A stretch of DNA of 64,000 bases from Marinomonas vulgaris (GTDB taxonomy: Bacteria > Pseudomonadota > Gammaproteobacteria > Pseudomonadales > Marinomonadaceae). The notes beneath the pieces were generated by a model. It worked only from the letters and a program-made list of their open reading frames with translations, was not told the DNA's origin and did no database searches. The number at the start of each line of letters is the position of its first letter. Positions within the stretch are counted from its first letter, which is position 1. Made by a program: the position numbers and the translations under genes. Positions 17,505 through 27,085 of the stretch are shown here, one piece after another. Location of the stretch: assembly GCF_018145875.1 (NCBI RefSeq), contig NZ_JAGSSV010000007.1, positions 1 through 64,000 of the forward strand, written 5' to 3'.

Positions 17505-18304
17505 TCGTCGCCGCTTTTTGCTGGTTTATCCTGTGGCCCAAGGTCGCCGCTGCGGATACCTCGATAGAAACATTATCGACCATGACGGTGCGCGTGTGTG
17601 GCAACAGCGCCTACCCGCCGGTGTCTTGGGTCAATGCCGATCAGCAAGCCGACGGGGTGAATGTGGCGGTGATTAAAATGCTGCTCGAACCTCTGGGCGT
17701 CACTGTGGACACCCATCAAGACAGCAGTTGGCGACGTTGTCTAAAAGAAGTGGAGCTTGGCAACATCGATATGATGTCTGGATTTAAGACAGAAGCCCGT
17801 CAAGCTTTCATGACATTCCTTGATGCCCCTGTGATTCGCGAATCGATTTATCTGTATTTCCCCATAGATAATCCATTGGAATTCAAAGGCTGGGACACCT
17901 TAGCCGGGCTTAGGGTAGGCGTGTTAAGGGGCGACAGCTTTGGCGACGAAGTAGACGCGGCGCTGAACGCCTACCCCACGCTGGAATACGTATCGACTCA
18001 AGATCAAAATTTACTCAAACTGGCCGACAACCGCCTCGACATGGTGCCGATGGGTAAGTTGTCTGGGCAACTGGACATATTGCGTTTGGGCTTGCAAGGC
18101 AAAACCGGTCACATTCAGACCGACGTGGTGGATTTTTGGTACCTGGCCATTTCTAACCGTTCGCCGTTATTGCCTTGGTTGCCCTTTTTGAATGAGCGTT
18201 TGACCCGCCTATTAGATTCCCCAGAAACCGTGCCCGAATTGGTAGAGCGCTACCGACGCATTTACATTGCGGCGCTTGGACTAAACGGAGACTTTAGCGA
18301 CTGA
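17489..18304 (+). CDS. Periplasmic substrate-binding protein, sensor accessory
   Basis: A 271-residue protein with an N-terminal signal peptide ([18 protein letters not shown]) and the fold of family 3 solute-binding proteins: [50 protein letters not shown] and the C-terminal [12 protein letters not shown]. No ABC permease or ATPase is nearby. It is overlapped on both sides by two-component genes (16 bases with the regulator, 1 base with the kinase), so a ligand-presenting role to the kinase, as TorT serves TorS, is more likely than transport. The ligand is unknown; amino-acid-like compounds are usual for this fold. Confidence 0.85.
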   Translation: MRADLVVAAFCWFILWPKVAAADTSIETLSTMTVRVCGNSAYPPVSWVNADQQADGVNVAVIKMLLEPLGVTVDTHQDSSWRRCLKEVELGNIDMMSGFKTEARQAFMTFLDAPVIRESIYLYFPIDNPLEFKGWDTLAGLRVGVLRGDSFGDEVDAALNAYPTLEYVSTQDQNLLKLADNRLDMVPMGKLSGQLDILRLGLQGKTGHIQTDVVDFWYLAISNRSPLLPWLPFLNERLTRLLDSPETVPELVERYRRIYIAALGLNGDFSD

Positions 18305-20676
18305 TGAGCATGAAATCGACCCTGTTTCGCGCCATACCCAACCTGTTGCGTTACAAACAATCGCATCCGTTGGCCCACCGGATCTTTATTCGCCTGCTGT
18401 CGTTGAGCTTGTTACTGGCGCTGATTTCCACCAGCATCCAGGTGTTCAACGAATACCGCCGAGAGCGAGCGTCGATCCAACAGCAAACCGACTACATCAC
18501 CTCGTCGCACATTGAAGGCATACGTAAAAGCCTGTGGGATTTAGACAGCGAACAGCTGGAGCTGCAACTCAAAGGCATCTTGAACTTTTCCAATGTGAGC
18601 GCCGTGACCCTGCACGCGGCAGACTGGCAAGACGACATCACCGTGGGCGACACCCAATCGATTTCCCCGAGTAATCAGGGCACCAAGTTGCCGGTGTTTT
18701 ACATCGACCAAAGTCGACGCACCACAGAACGCATGTTGGGCGAGTTGACCGTGTACCACGACATGGCGGCGATCCAATCGAAACTGCTGCGTTCGGCCAT
18801 TGAAATTGCCTTGTTCCAAAGTTTATTGGTGCTGATGAACGGGGTGTTCTTATTGCTGATGGTGCACTTAATGGTGACACGGCATTTGGAATACATGGCT
18901 CGTTATACTCGCACCATCAGTGCCGGTAATTTACAGACGAAATTGATATTGCCCTACAAACGACAGCGCACTGGCCGCGACGAAGATGAAATCGATTCGG
19001 TGGCCAATGCCATGAACGACATGCGCGAAGCGATTTTGGCTGACATCAAGCAAAAAGACGCCATTGAGGCTGAACTGCGTTATCACAGAGATCAGTTGCA
19101 AGAACAGGTACGCCGTCGTACTCGGCGTTTACAAAGCGCCAAAGAAGCCGCGGAGCAGGCGAATCTGGCGAAAAGCCAATTTTTAGCCACCATGAGCCAC
19201 GAAATCAAAACGCCACTGAATGGCATTTTGGGCATGGTGGAATTGCTGCAGAGCCAACCGCAAACGCCGCAAAGCAATGAAAAACTCTCGGCCATTTATC
19301 AATCGGGCGACGCCTTACTGGAAATTCTCAACGGCTTGCTCGACTACGCACGTTTAGAAGAGGGCATGTACAGTCCCGAAATTCGGCCTTTTTCCATCCG
19401 CGAATTGATTCACTCCACGGGCTTATTGTTTACCGCGCAAGCTCAGCAACAAAATACCCAACTAAACGTCCAGATCAGCGATAACTTACCGGATCATTAT
19501 CAAGGTGCGGCGGGCGCGTTGCGGCAAATTGTGTCTAATCTCGTGTCGAATGCGATCAAATTCACCCACGATGGCACAGTGACGCTGTCGGTGTCAGTGA
19601 GCGATGAGAACCCGGAGCAGGCTTCTGGTGTGCTGATCGAAGTAGAAGACACCGGCATTGGCATTCCAGACAGTTACCTAGCGAACCTGTTTGAGCGCTT
19701 TAGTCAGGCAGACGACAGCGTGACGCGTCGCTTCGGCGGCACTGGCTTAGGGTTGGCGATTACGGCGCAACTGGTGCGCTTGCTCGAAGGGGAAATTGGG
19801 GTAGAAAGCGAAGAAGGCCGTGGCAGTGTGTTTTGGTTTTATGTGCCTTTATTGGCGCTAGACGAGGCACAAACGCAGACTGATAAGCCGTTTCAGAGCG
19901 ATAACACCATGGCGCCCATGTCGATTTTGCTGGTGGAAGACACACCCATCAACCAAGCCGTCACCACAGAACTCTTGGAGCGCGATGGCCATCGAGTGAC
20001 TCTCGCCGAAGATGGTTTAGAAGCGCTTCATAAGGCGACTCAGCAGCGTTTCGATTTAATTCTAATGGACATTCATTTGCCCTCGCTCAGTGGTTTGGAT
20101 GTGGCGGATCAAATTCGTCATGGCAGTCCATTGAATCCTGATACACCCATTGTTGCATTGACCGCCAATGTATTGCCAAGCAATGTGAAGCAGTGCCACG
20201 ACATCGGCATTCGCGCAGTGATTCCTAAGCCATTTAAGCGCGAATTGCTTTATCAAGTACTTGGAGAGGTGCTGCATCGCCCAACGGACAAGACACCCAC
20301 CGTTCCATTGATACTTGACTCACCAGCAGAGCAAAACGGACTGGACGTCAGCTTGGTGCAGTCGCACCTAACCGCTTTGGGTAAGCCTCGTCTGCAAAAG
20401 CTGGTGTCCTTGTTTTCAGTGGCGATTGAGCAGGGCTTAGATGAATTGGACGAGCTGCACCAGCAGCAAGATTGGTACGATGTGGCAGACGTTACCCACC
20501 GTTTGGCGGGAGACGCGGACGCGGTCGGCGCGCAAGCCTTGGCGACCGCGTTCAGAGACATAGAAAACCATTGTAACGCCAACACCAAGGTGGACTTTGA
20601 CGACGACATTGCCGCTATTAGATCTCTTTATAAAAGCACCTTGGCGAGTTTAAACAATATTTTAGGTCGCCATTAA
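18304..20676 (+). CDS. Hybrid sensor kinase with REC and Hpt domains
   Basis: A 790-residue inner-membrane kinase. Membrane segments lie at about 26-48 and 164-192 and flank a small periplasmic domain; HAMP is about 190-245. HisKA carries [11 protein letters not shown] with His299. The ATPase domain has DTGIGIP and [10 protein letters not shown] receiver has LILMDIHLP with Asp589, and a C-terminal Hpt carries [12 protein letters not shown] with His732. This is a full His-Asp-His relay delivering phosphate to the response regulator at 16740. The start overlaps the binding-protein stop (TGATG), indicating coupled translation. The 3' end overlaps the convergent dehydrogenase by four bases. Confidence 0.92.
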   Translation: MSMKSTLFRAIPNLLRYKQSHPLAHRIFIRLLSLSLLLALISTSIQVFNEYRRERASIQQQTDYITSSHIEGIRKSLWDLDSEQLELQLKGILNFSNVSAVTLHAADWQDDITVGDTQSISPSNQGTKLPVFYIDQSRRTTERMLGELTVYHDMAAIQSKLLRSAIEIALFQSLLVLMNGVFLLLMVHLMVTRHLEYMARYTRTISAGNLQTKLILPYKRQRTGRDEDEIDSVANAMNDMREAILADIKQKDAIEAELRYHRDQLQEQVRRRTRRLQSAKEAAEQANLAKSQFLATMSHEIKTPLNGILGMVELLQSQPQTPQSNEKLSAIYQSGDALLEILNGLLDYARLEEGMYSPEIRPFSIRELIHSTGLLFTAQAQQQNTQLNVQISDNLPDHYQGAAGALRQIVSNLVSNAIKFTHDGTVTLSVSVSDENPEQASGVLIEVEDTGIGIPDSYLANLFERFSQADDSVTRRFGGTGLGLAITAQLVRLLEGEIGVESEEGRGSVFWFYVPLLALDEAQTQTDKPFQSDNTMAPMSILLVEDTPINQAVTTELLERDGHRVTLAEDGLEALHKATQQRFDLILMDIHLPSLSGLDVADQIRHGSPLNPDTPIVALTANVLPSNVKQCHDIGIRAVIPKPFKRELLYQVLGEVLHRPTDKTPTVPLILDSPAEQNGLDVSLVQSHLTALGKPRLQKLVSLFSVAIEQGLDELDELHQQQDWYDVADVTHRLAGDADAVGAQALATAFRDIENHCNANTKVDFDDDIAAIRSLYKSTLASLNNILGRH

Positions 20677-21977
20677 AAACGATCTACCCGCAGTGCATCG
20701 AGGGAGACGCTTGGGGTTTTCTGTTGCAATTTATCGAGCAATAATTCCGCCGTGATCGCCGCTTGAGTAATGCCCAAATGCTGATGACCAAAAGCAAACG
20801 ACAAACGCGCAAAACGCGGATGTTGATCAATTACCGGCAAAGAGTCTGGCAACGACGGACGATGCCCCATCCACTCGCTCGATTGTAGGTCGGGTTTGCG
20901 AAATAAATCGGGCAACAAGCTTTGGGTGTGTTCGCGTAACACCTTAAAGCGTTTTTGAATGGGCGGTAAATCCACACCGCCGATTTCACTCATGCCCACT
21001 GCCCGTAGCCCAGCGCCCAAGGGCGACAACACCAGCTTGCGATCGGCGGATAAAATCGTGTGATGAATGCGAGTTTGGTCGTCCGGAAAGGTCACATGAT
21101 AGCCCCGTTCGGCTTCCAGCGGCACATCCAGCCCCACTTGTTGCAACAAGCTTTTGCTCCACACACCACCACACACACTGACCTGATCAAAGCTCAGAGT
21201 CGAGATTAAGCCGGCGTCGCTCGTGAGGTCTACATTCACCCGGTCTTGATCGGGATTAAGCGCCGTGACTCGGGCGGTGATGAAGTCGCCGCCCCGTTGC
21301 ATAAAGGCGTTGAACAAGGCGTTACACACCGCATAAGGATCGGATAAGCGATGAACCTCGGGGAAAAATACCGCGTGACTGAGGGTTTTAGACAGTTCGG
21401 GTTCGAGCTCAGCAAGGGCCTTGCCAGCGACAAATTCACAGGGAATCTGGTAGGCGCGCATCTTATCGATCAGTTGATCGGCTTCGTTAATGGTGTCCGC
21501 TGTTTGCCACACCACCAAGTGGCCGCCCTTGATCAACATGCTGTCAGCGCCAATGTCGCTCAAGGTGCGATGCCAAGCGGCAACGGCCGCTTGATTGAGC
21601 TGGTGGATCATCTTGGTGCCTCGTTGAGCTGGCTCAGTTTGAGACGCTTTTAGAAAGCGCCAATACCAGGGCGCGGCCTTGGTCACGTATTTCAACGGTG
21701 TGCAAATTGGTCCCTTGGGGTTAAGCCACAGCTTGGGCGCGGCTCGAAGCACGTCGGGTGTACCAAGAGGATCGATCACTTCGGTCGCCAAATACCCCGC
21801 GTTGCCATAGGAGGTGGATTTGCCCGGTTCGTTGGAGTCGATCAGGGTGACGTGAAAGCCGGCGCGCTGAGCTTGAAGCGCGACGCATAAGCCGACCACA
21901 CCCGCGCCAATGACGGCAAAGCGGGTCGTTGAGTGAGTATCGCAAACCTGGTTCATGGTGTGAGTCTGCTCTGTCAT
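20673..21977 (-). CDS. D-amino-acid dehydrogenase-like FAD oxidoreductase
   Basis: A 434-residue DadA/DAO-family flavoprotein. [21 protein letters not shown] (from residue 18) is the FAD dinucleotide motif, SYGNAGYL follows as in DadA, and the C-terminal [12 protein letters not shown] closes the FAD site. It should oxidise a D-amino acid or secondary amine to the imine and pass electrons to the respiratory chain. It starts two bases after the stop of the ornithine-cyclodeaminase-like gene, so the two enzymes are linked. The substrate is not fixed by sequence; D-proline or hydroxyproline epimers are candidates. Confidence 0.85.
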   Translation of the reverse strand: MTEQTHTMNQVCDTHSTTRFAVIGAGVVGLCVALQAQRAGFHVTLIDSNEPGKSTSYGNAGYLATEVIDPLGTPDVLRAAPKLWLNPKGPICTPLKYVTKAAPWYWRFLKASQTEPAQRGTKMIHQLNQAAVAAWHRTLSDIGADSMLIKGGHLVVWQTADTINEADQLIDKMRAYQIPCEFVAGKALAELEPELSKTLSHAVFFPEVHRLSDPYAVCNALFNAFMQRGGDFITARVTALNPDQDRVNVDLTSDAGLISTLSFDQVSVCGGVWSKSLLQQVGLDVPLEAERGYHVTFPDDQTRIHHTILSADRKLVLSPLGAGLRAVGMSEIGGVDLPPIQKRFKVLREHTQSLLPDLFRKPDLQSSEWMGHRPSLPDSLPVIDQHPRFARLSFAFGHQHLGITQAAITAELLLDKLQQKTPSVSLDALRVDRF

Positions 21978-21979
21978 GG

Positions 21980-22930
21980 TTAGGCTTCTTTAAAGGCCAA
22001 CATGGCCGCCGCTAAATCTTCGCGAGAATCGCCAACGGATTTGAATAGGGTGATGGCCGTGGCTGGCTCAGGTAACGCGTTTCGACCAAGGTGAGTATTG
22101 CCGCATAACTCGGTCAATTCCGCTTGAATGTCGGTGGCGGCGATGGCACCTTCTTTAATGGGGATGATTAGATCGCCCGTTTCGGCCAAAGCCCCTGCGC
22201 GGGTGTCGACAAAGATCGAAGCGGTTTGCACGGCGGTGTTGTCCGCTTCACGCATGGTCGGGGTGAAGCTGCCGACCAAATCCACGTGCACGCCAGGTTT
22301 TAGCCATTCGCCCAACAGAATGGGCTCGTTAGCAAGGGTGGCGCAACTGATGATGTCCACCTCTCCAGCGACCTGTGGAAGTTGCTCTGTAGGGCAGACG
22401 CGAGCGTCTATGCCTTGGCGTTGTAAATCGGCCGAAAACTCAGACGCAGCAAGGGGTGTTCTGTCCCAAATCCATACGGTTTTGATGTCGCGAACGCTAC
22501 AATGTGCGGGCACCAAATGGTGTCCCATGCGACCTGCGCCCATCATTAACAGGCTGCTTGAATCGGTACGGGACAAATAAGACGACGCCAGCGCCGACGC
22601 GGCGGCGGTGCGAATCGCGGTGATCACATTGCCGTCCATTTGTGCCAAGGTTTGACCGGTTTTGCCACAGCTTAGGGTGTACAAGCTGGTCAAACCAGGA
22701 AGGTTGCGAGTGTTGTTGCCGGGAAACACACTGACTTGTTTGACTCCAAGGTATTCCCCTTCGATCCAAGCGGGCATCAATAACAAGGTCGCCTGTGGCT
22801 CGTTGGGCACATCGATAAAATGGTGATGACGAACGGGAGAATGCACATCGGCGACAAAAATATCTCGCAAGGCAGGGATGATTTTAGACCAGGTTAAACG
22901 GGCGCGAAGTGTCTCGGCAGAAATCTGCAT
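21980..22930 (-). CDS. Ornithine cyclodeaminase / ketimine-reductase family protein
   Basis: A 316-residue protein of the OCD/mu-crystallin family. GAGRMGHHLVPAH is the Rossmann NAD(P) motif (about residues 130-140), NVITAIRTAAASALASSYL is the family signature, and VDLVGSFTPTMREAD contains the conserved Asp region. Members either cyclise ornithine or reduce cyclic ketimines such as delta1-pyrroline-2-carboxylate. Pairing with a D-amino-acid dehydrogenase favours the reductase role: D-substrate to imine to L-product. I start at ATG 22930 with AGGAG eight bases upstream; 46 further upstream codons run through the promoter region. Confidence 0.85.
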   Translation of the reverse strand: MQISAETLRARLTWSKIIPALRDIFVADVHSPVRHHHFIDVPNEPQATLLLMPAWIEGEYLGVKQVSVFPGNNTRNLPGLTSLYTLSCGKTGQTLAQMDGNVITAIRTAAASALASSYLSRTDSSSLLMMGAGRMGHHLVPAHCSVRDIKTVWIWDRTPLAASEFSADLQRQGIDARVCPTEQLPQVAGEVDIISCATLANEPILLGEWLKPGVHVDLVGSFTPTMREADNTAVQTASIFVDTRAGALAETGDLIIPIKEGAIAATDIQAELTELCGNTHLGRNALPEPATAITLFKSVGDSREDLAAAMLAFKEA

Positions 22931-22976
22931 AGCGAAGGCTCCTGTGGTGTGCCGTAAGGGAATGAATGACGTCATC

Positions 22977-23071
22977 CTAGCAAGATATGGCCGCAGGCAG
23001 TTGACCAAAACTACGATAATGCGCACCAAAGCTATGGGATCGAGATCGATCGTTTGTCGTGCTAGCAAGAT
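22977..23071. promoter_or_regulatory. Repeated operator-like sites between OCD and araC-type genes
   Basis: CTAGCAAGAT occurs at 22977-22986 and again at 23062-23071 in the same orientation, 85 bases apart. The second copy is part of a palindrome, CTAGCA (23062-23067) AGA TGCTAG (23071-23076). They bracket the divergent promoter region, as expected for an AraC-family regulator able to contact two sites. Confidence 0.5.
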
Positions 23072-23148
23072 GCTAGGAAGAGATGTGACGAAATGCTATA
23101 ACAGGACATCTAATCTTATTGTGACGTATGTTAACGAACGGTGGCGTG

Positions 23149-23934
23149 ATGCAAAGCGAGATTCGTCGAAGTGTGATTGCGACCCAGCAGGGTGAGCATT
23201 TGCATGAGTATTCGCAAATACTCATTGGCTGGCAGGGTCGGATGACTTGCGAGCTGCCTCATTCCGCTCGCGCTTTAACGCGGGGGCAATTCGCGTTGGC
23301 GCCGAATGACATCCCCCATCTGTTTTCTGGTCATTCTCAAGAGTGTGAATTGCTGGTGGTAGACATGCACAAAAAAGACCCCCTGATGACCTACATAAGC
23401 GAAAGCTCAGGGGTATCGGCGGAGGTATTGTTGTCGTCCACTCCGGCGTTTTCGCAATTGCCGGTGGAGCTAATGGGCTGCTTGGCCTTTACGGCTCAGC
23501 GGCTAATCGGAGCCAGTGAGCAAGTTCGGCGTCGGGTCAGCACGCAAATGTTGCCCATGGTGCTGTTGCAAATCAGCGACATTCTTAGCGAACAAGACAA
23601 AACATGGCGCAGTGTGGCGCACCAGCGGCTCGAACCTCAGGTGCTCAACGATTTGATCGACGCCAAGCCAGAGCAGACGTTGAGTAATTCATGGCTGGCG
23701 CATTATTTCAACATGAGCGAAAGCCATTTTTATGTGGTGTGCCAGAAACAATTCGGCATGAGTCCGCAAAAATACCTGCTCACGCGCAAGCTTCAACAGG
23801 CGCAGCAATGCCTGCAAACCACCTCGATTCCCATCGCACTGGTAGCAGAAAAATACGGCTTTTCGAGTACCTCGGCATTTTCTCGTGCCTATAAGAAACA
23901 CATGGGTGTTTCACCGAGCAAAGCCAAAATGTAA
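23149..23934 (+). CDS. AraC-family regulator with cupin sensor
   Basis: About 261 residues. The N-terminal part looks like an AraC cupin ligand pocket (HLHEYSQILIGWQGRM, RGQFALAPNDIPHLFSG), and the C-terminal 100 residues hold two helix-turn-helix units (SWLAHYFNMSESHFYVVCQK; VAEKYGFSSTSAFSRAYKK then MGVSP). It is divergent from the dehydrogenase/OCD pair and probably activates it when the substrate amino acid is present. The start is uncertain: ATG 23149 (MQSEIRR) has GGTGG close by, while an in-frame ATG at 23128 would add seven residues. Confidence 0.85.
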   Translation: MQSEIRRSVIATQQGEHLHEYSQILIGWQGRMTCELPHSARALTRGQFALAPNDIPHLFSGHSQECELLVVDMHKKDPLMTYISESSGVSAEVLLSSTPAFSQLPVELMGCLAFTAQRLIGASEQVRRRVSTQMLPMVLLQISDILSEQDKTWRSVAHQRLEPQVLNDLIDAKPEQTLSNSWLAHYFNMSESHFYVVCQKQFGMSPQKYLLTRKLQQAQQCLQTTSIPIALVAEKYGFSSTSAFSRAYKKHMGVSPSKAKM

Positions 23935-24119
23935 TGCAATGTTTTTGAATGTTAATGAATTTAGTCAATTTGTAGCCATGTGTTACATATTTAAACTACT
24001 TCCTATTAGCCAAACATGCTTTATTTAAGCATCCTCTTATGGTGTGTTTTTTGCTTATTTTAGGTTGCCAATGGTGCGGTCATTCTGGTTCGGCTCAAAA
24101 GGGAAGGTGAGTGTTGAGT

Positions 24120-25790
24120 ATGTCGATTAAGTTTCGTTTTTTAATATCAACCACCCTTATTCTGCTTCTTACTTGTTTCTTTTCTTGGCTGTCCATGAGG
24201 GTGTTAGCGGAAGACATTATTGTCAGCTGGATTGAGCGCTACGCTGAAAAGCAAGTTCTGTACGACAAAGAACGCACCTTGTCGCCCTTAATCCAGCAGG
24301 TCAATCTCTCAGAAGAATTTGCCAATTTAGACTCCCTCAAAGCCTGGGCGAAGCAGCCCGACAATGCGCAGCTCAAGCAAAAAGCATTGGCTGATACGGA
24401 AGCATTTCGCGGCCGTTTTGCCGATGATTCCTATTTTATTGGCTTAAAAGGCAACGGTCATTATTACTACAGCGACGGTGTTTTGCCGCCTAGTGGCGAT
24501 CTGTATCGTTATACGCTGGACAGTGCAAAAGCGTCGGACGAATGGTTTTATCAAATTATGGCCGCCGAGCTGGACATGCACCTTAATGTGAACCCAGATG
24601 TTGAACTTGGGGTGATTAAACTGTGGAGCGATGTGTTGATTCGTGACGGCGACGCCATATTAGGCGTGGTGGGAACCGGCTTGGATTTGTCGGTGTTTTT
24701 AGCGCAAATGGTGGAAAAACAAGATATTTACTCGGCCATTGTGTTTACTAACTACGAAGGTTCTATTCAGCTGCACAAAAAACAAGAGCTGATCAATTAC
24801 GCCACCATCACCAAACAAGCCCAAGACAAGAAGCTTATTTTTTCCTTGCTGGACGATGCTGAATCCAGCGAACGGCTCCAAAACGCCTTTGTGCTGGCCA
24901 AGTCTCATCCTAATCAGGTGGAAACCACAGCGGTGCACCTTAACGGCGTGCGTCAACTCGCCAGTGTGGTGTACATCCCAGAAATCGACTGGTTTCAAAC
25001 GAACTTTATCGATATTAATAACTTCCTTCCTCTTACGGAGTTTTCGGGATTATTGCTGATTTTCTTTGTCAGTCTAGTGTGTGCCTTGATCGTGTTTTAT
25101 GGCTTATTAACGCTGATTGTCACCAAGCCTTTGGAAGAGTTGAGCCTGTCCATTCAGTCTTTAGGAGAAAAACGCTATCGAGCTCCAGTACTGAGCTGTT
25201 TCGCAGGACCTGAAATTAAACGATTGGTGCACCAGTACGAAACGATTTCACGGTCTTTATTGGAGCATCAATCTTCTTTAGAAGCGAAGGTCGAGGAGCG
25301 CACCGAGGCGCTCAATCGTTTGGCGAAATTAGACCCTTTGACCGAGTTGTATAACCGCCGCGGGTTTGAGTTGTTCATGGCGCAATACATGCAACATTGG
25401 CAAACAACACAGCAGCCATTCGGTCTGATCAACGTGGATGTGAATCGTTTTAAAGCCATCAACGATCAGTATGGTCATGTGGCGGGTGATTGGGTGTTGC
25501 AAGAAGTTGCCAAGCATTTACTGAGCGCGGTCGGCAATAAAGGCGAAGTGGCTCGCTGGGGCGGCGACGAGTTCCTGATTTTGTTAAAACAAGCAAACGC
25601 GCACACCTTGGCTCAATTAACGAGCCAGCTGTTAGACCATGAAAACGCCCCCGTGTTGGCCATAGACGAGCATAACGTTAGGGTAACATTCAGTGTTGGC
25701 AGCGCCTTGATACAAGAAAACGACACCATAGACGATGTGTTTCATCGGGCAGACAGCGCCATGTACGCGGTGAAGTTTGCGACAAAATAG
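24120..25790 (+). CDS. Membrane diguanylate cyclase with periplasmic sensor
   Basis: A 556-residue protein with membrane segments near 5-25 and about 305-330 enclosing a periplasmic domain of roughly 280 residues, CACHE-like in pattern (YFIGLKGNGHYYYSDG, GVVGTGLDLSVFLAQM). A HAMP-like linker and coiled coil lead to a GGDEF domain with intact RWGGDEFLILL. No RxxD inhibitory site stands at the usual place (NKGEVARWGGDEF), so product inhibition may be absent. The start ATG 24120 has GGAAGGTGA upstream, better than GTG 24111 or TTG 24114. It seems monocistronic. The extracellular ligand is unknown. Confidence 0.88.
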   Translation: MSIKFRFLISTTLILLLTCFFSWLSMRVLAEDIIVSWIERYAEKQVLYDKERTLSPLIQQVNLSEEFANLDSLKAWAKQPDNAQLKQKALADTEAFRGRFADDSYFIGLKGNGHYYYSDGVLPPSGDLYRYTLDSAKASDEWFYQIMAAELDMHLNVNPDVELGVIKLWSDVLIRDGDAILGVVGTGLDLSVFLAQMVEKQDIYSAIVFTNYEGSIQLHKKQELINYATITKQAQDKKLIFSLLDDAESSERLQNAFVLAKSHPNQVETTAVHLNGVRQLASVVYIPEIDWFQTNFIDINNFLPLTEFSGLLLIFFVSLVCALIVFYGLLTLIVTKPLEELSLSIQSLGEKRYRAPVLSCFAGPEIKRLVHQYETISRSLLEHQSSLEAKVEERTEALNRLAKLDPLTELYNRRGFELFMAQYMQHWQTTQQPFGLINVDVNRFKAINDQYGHVAGDWVLQEVAKHLLSAVGNKGEVARWGGDEFLILLKQANAHTLAQLTSQLLDHENAPVLAIDEHNVRVTFSVGSALIQENDTIDDVFHRADSAMYAVKFATK

Positions 25791-25909
25791 CTCGCACAAA
25801 ATAATGCTCTATTCAGTAAAGAAAGTGCACAGGATTGTTTTTCTCAGCAAGTGCCCAATCTAGTTTTTCATCCTTGATCTCAAGATGAAAACGAATTCCG
25901 GAGTACGTT

Positions 25910-26986
25910 ATGTCACAGTCAGATAATACCCTTTTTAGCCCAGTTCAACTTGGCGATGTCGCCTTAGCCAACCGTTTTGTGATGGCGCCGTTAACCCGCA
26001 CCCGCGCCCCCGGTCATTTACCCAATGCCTTGATGGCCGAATACTACGGACAGCGCGCCAGCACGGGTCTGATCATCACCGAATGCACTATGGTGACCGA
26101 AGATACTTCGGCGTTTGGCGACGATCCAGGTATTTATTCGCAAGCGCAAATCGACGGTTGGAAGTTGACCACAGACGCCGTGCATCAAGCGGGCGGCCAT
26201 GCCTTTATTCAAATTTGGCACGCTGGAAGAGCGGCTCATCCTTTGTTGAACGGTGGCAAAGAAGCGGTAGGCCCGAGCGCTATTGCGATCGATGGCGAGA
26301 CGCACACCGCAGAGGGCAAAAAGCCTTACACAGTGCCTCGTGAATTAACCGTCGCCGAGATCAAAGCCATTGTGAACGATTTCCGCCAAGGGGCGATCAA
26401 TGCCAAAGCCGCTGGGTTTGATGGCGTTGAAATTCATGGCGCCAACGGTTATTTACTCGACCAATTCTTGCGCGATAGCGCCAACCAGCGTACCGACGAA
26501 TACGGCGGTTCAATGGAAAACCGAGCGCGTTTCTTGTTCGAAGTGATTGAAGCCGTGACAGAAGTGATGGGCAGCGGTCGAGTCGGCGTGCGTTTGTCGC
26601 CGTTGAACAGTTTTCAAAGCATGAAAGACACGGACCCATTGGCGTGGACGCGCTTTTTGGCGGAGCAATTAAACCGTTTCAACTTAGCGTATGTTCACCT
26701 GATGCGTGCGGATTTCTTTGGGATTCAGCAAGCTGACGTGGTGAGCGTCGCACGCGAAGCGTACCAAGGTCACCTGATGGTCAACATGGGCTACAGCCCA
26801 GCAGAAGCCCAGCAAGTGATCGCCTCTGGCCAAGCCGACAGCGTGGCATTTGGTACAGGCATTTTGGCGAACCCCGACTTTGTTGAGCGTGTTAAACAAG
26901 GCGCTGAACTGAACCAACCGAACCCAGACACTTTTTACACACCAGGCGCCGTCGGTTACACCGATTATCCATTTATGAGCGCTTAA
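25910..26986 (+). CDS. nemA: Old yellow enzyme-family alkene reductase
   Basis: A 358-residue FMN-dependent oxidoreductase of the NemA/OYE family. Evidence: LANRFVMAPLTRTRA near the N-terminus, IQIWHAGRAAHP, the substrate-binding HGANGYLLDQFLRDSANQR with conserved His/Asn, and EYGGSMENRARF. It reduces activated C=C bonds or nitro groups with NADPH and is often part of electrophile detoxification. GGAG lies upstream of the ATG. It ends in its own terminator. Gene symbol by family only; a nemR repressor is not present. Confidence 0.88.
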   Translation: MSQSDNTLFSPVQLGDVALANRFVMAPLTRTRAPGHLPNALMAEYYGQRASTGLIITECTMVTEDTSAFGDDPGIYSQAQIDGWKLTTDAVHQAGGHAFIQIWHAGRAAHPLLNGGKEAVGPSAIAIDGETHTAEGKKPYTVPRELTVAEIKAIVNDFRQGAINAKAAGFDGVEIHGANGYLLDQFLRDSANQRTDEYGGSMENRARFLFEVIEAVTEVMGSGRVGVRLSPLNSFQSMKDTDPLAWTRFLAEQLNRFNLAYVHLMRADFFGIQQADVVSVAREAYQGHLMVNMGYSPAEAQQVIASGQADSVAFGTGILANPDFVERVKQGAELNQPNPDTFYTPGAVGYTDYPFMSA

Positions 26987-27029
26987 CAATTTATAGGCGC
27001 TTAACAACCGTGGTATAAACACCTTATCA

Positions 27030-27063
27030 AAACGCCAAGGCTGCGGCTTTGGCGTTTCTTTTT
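27030..27063 (+). terminator. Terminator of the alkene reductase gene
   Basis: AACGCCAA (27031-27038) / TTGGCGTT (27049-27056), followed by TTTCTTTTT-like tract. It ends the reductase unit just before the GTG-started aminotransferase. Confidence 0.8.
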
Positions 27064-27085
27064 GACTTGTTAAGGCAACCACACA

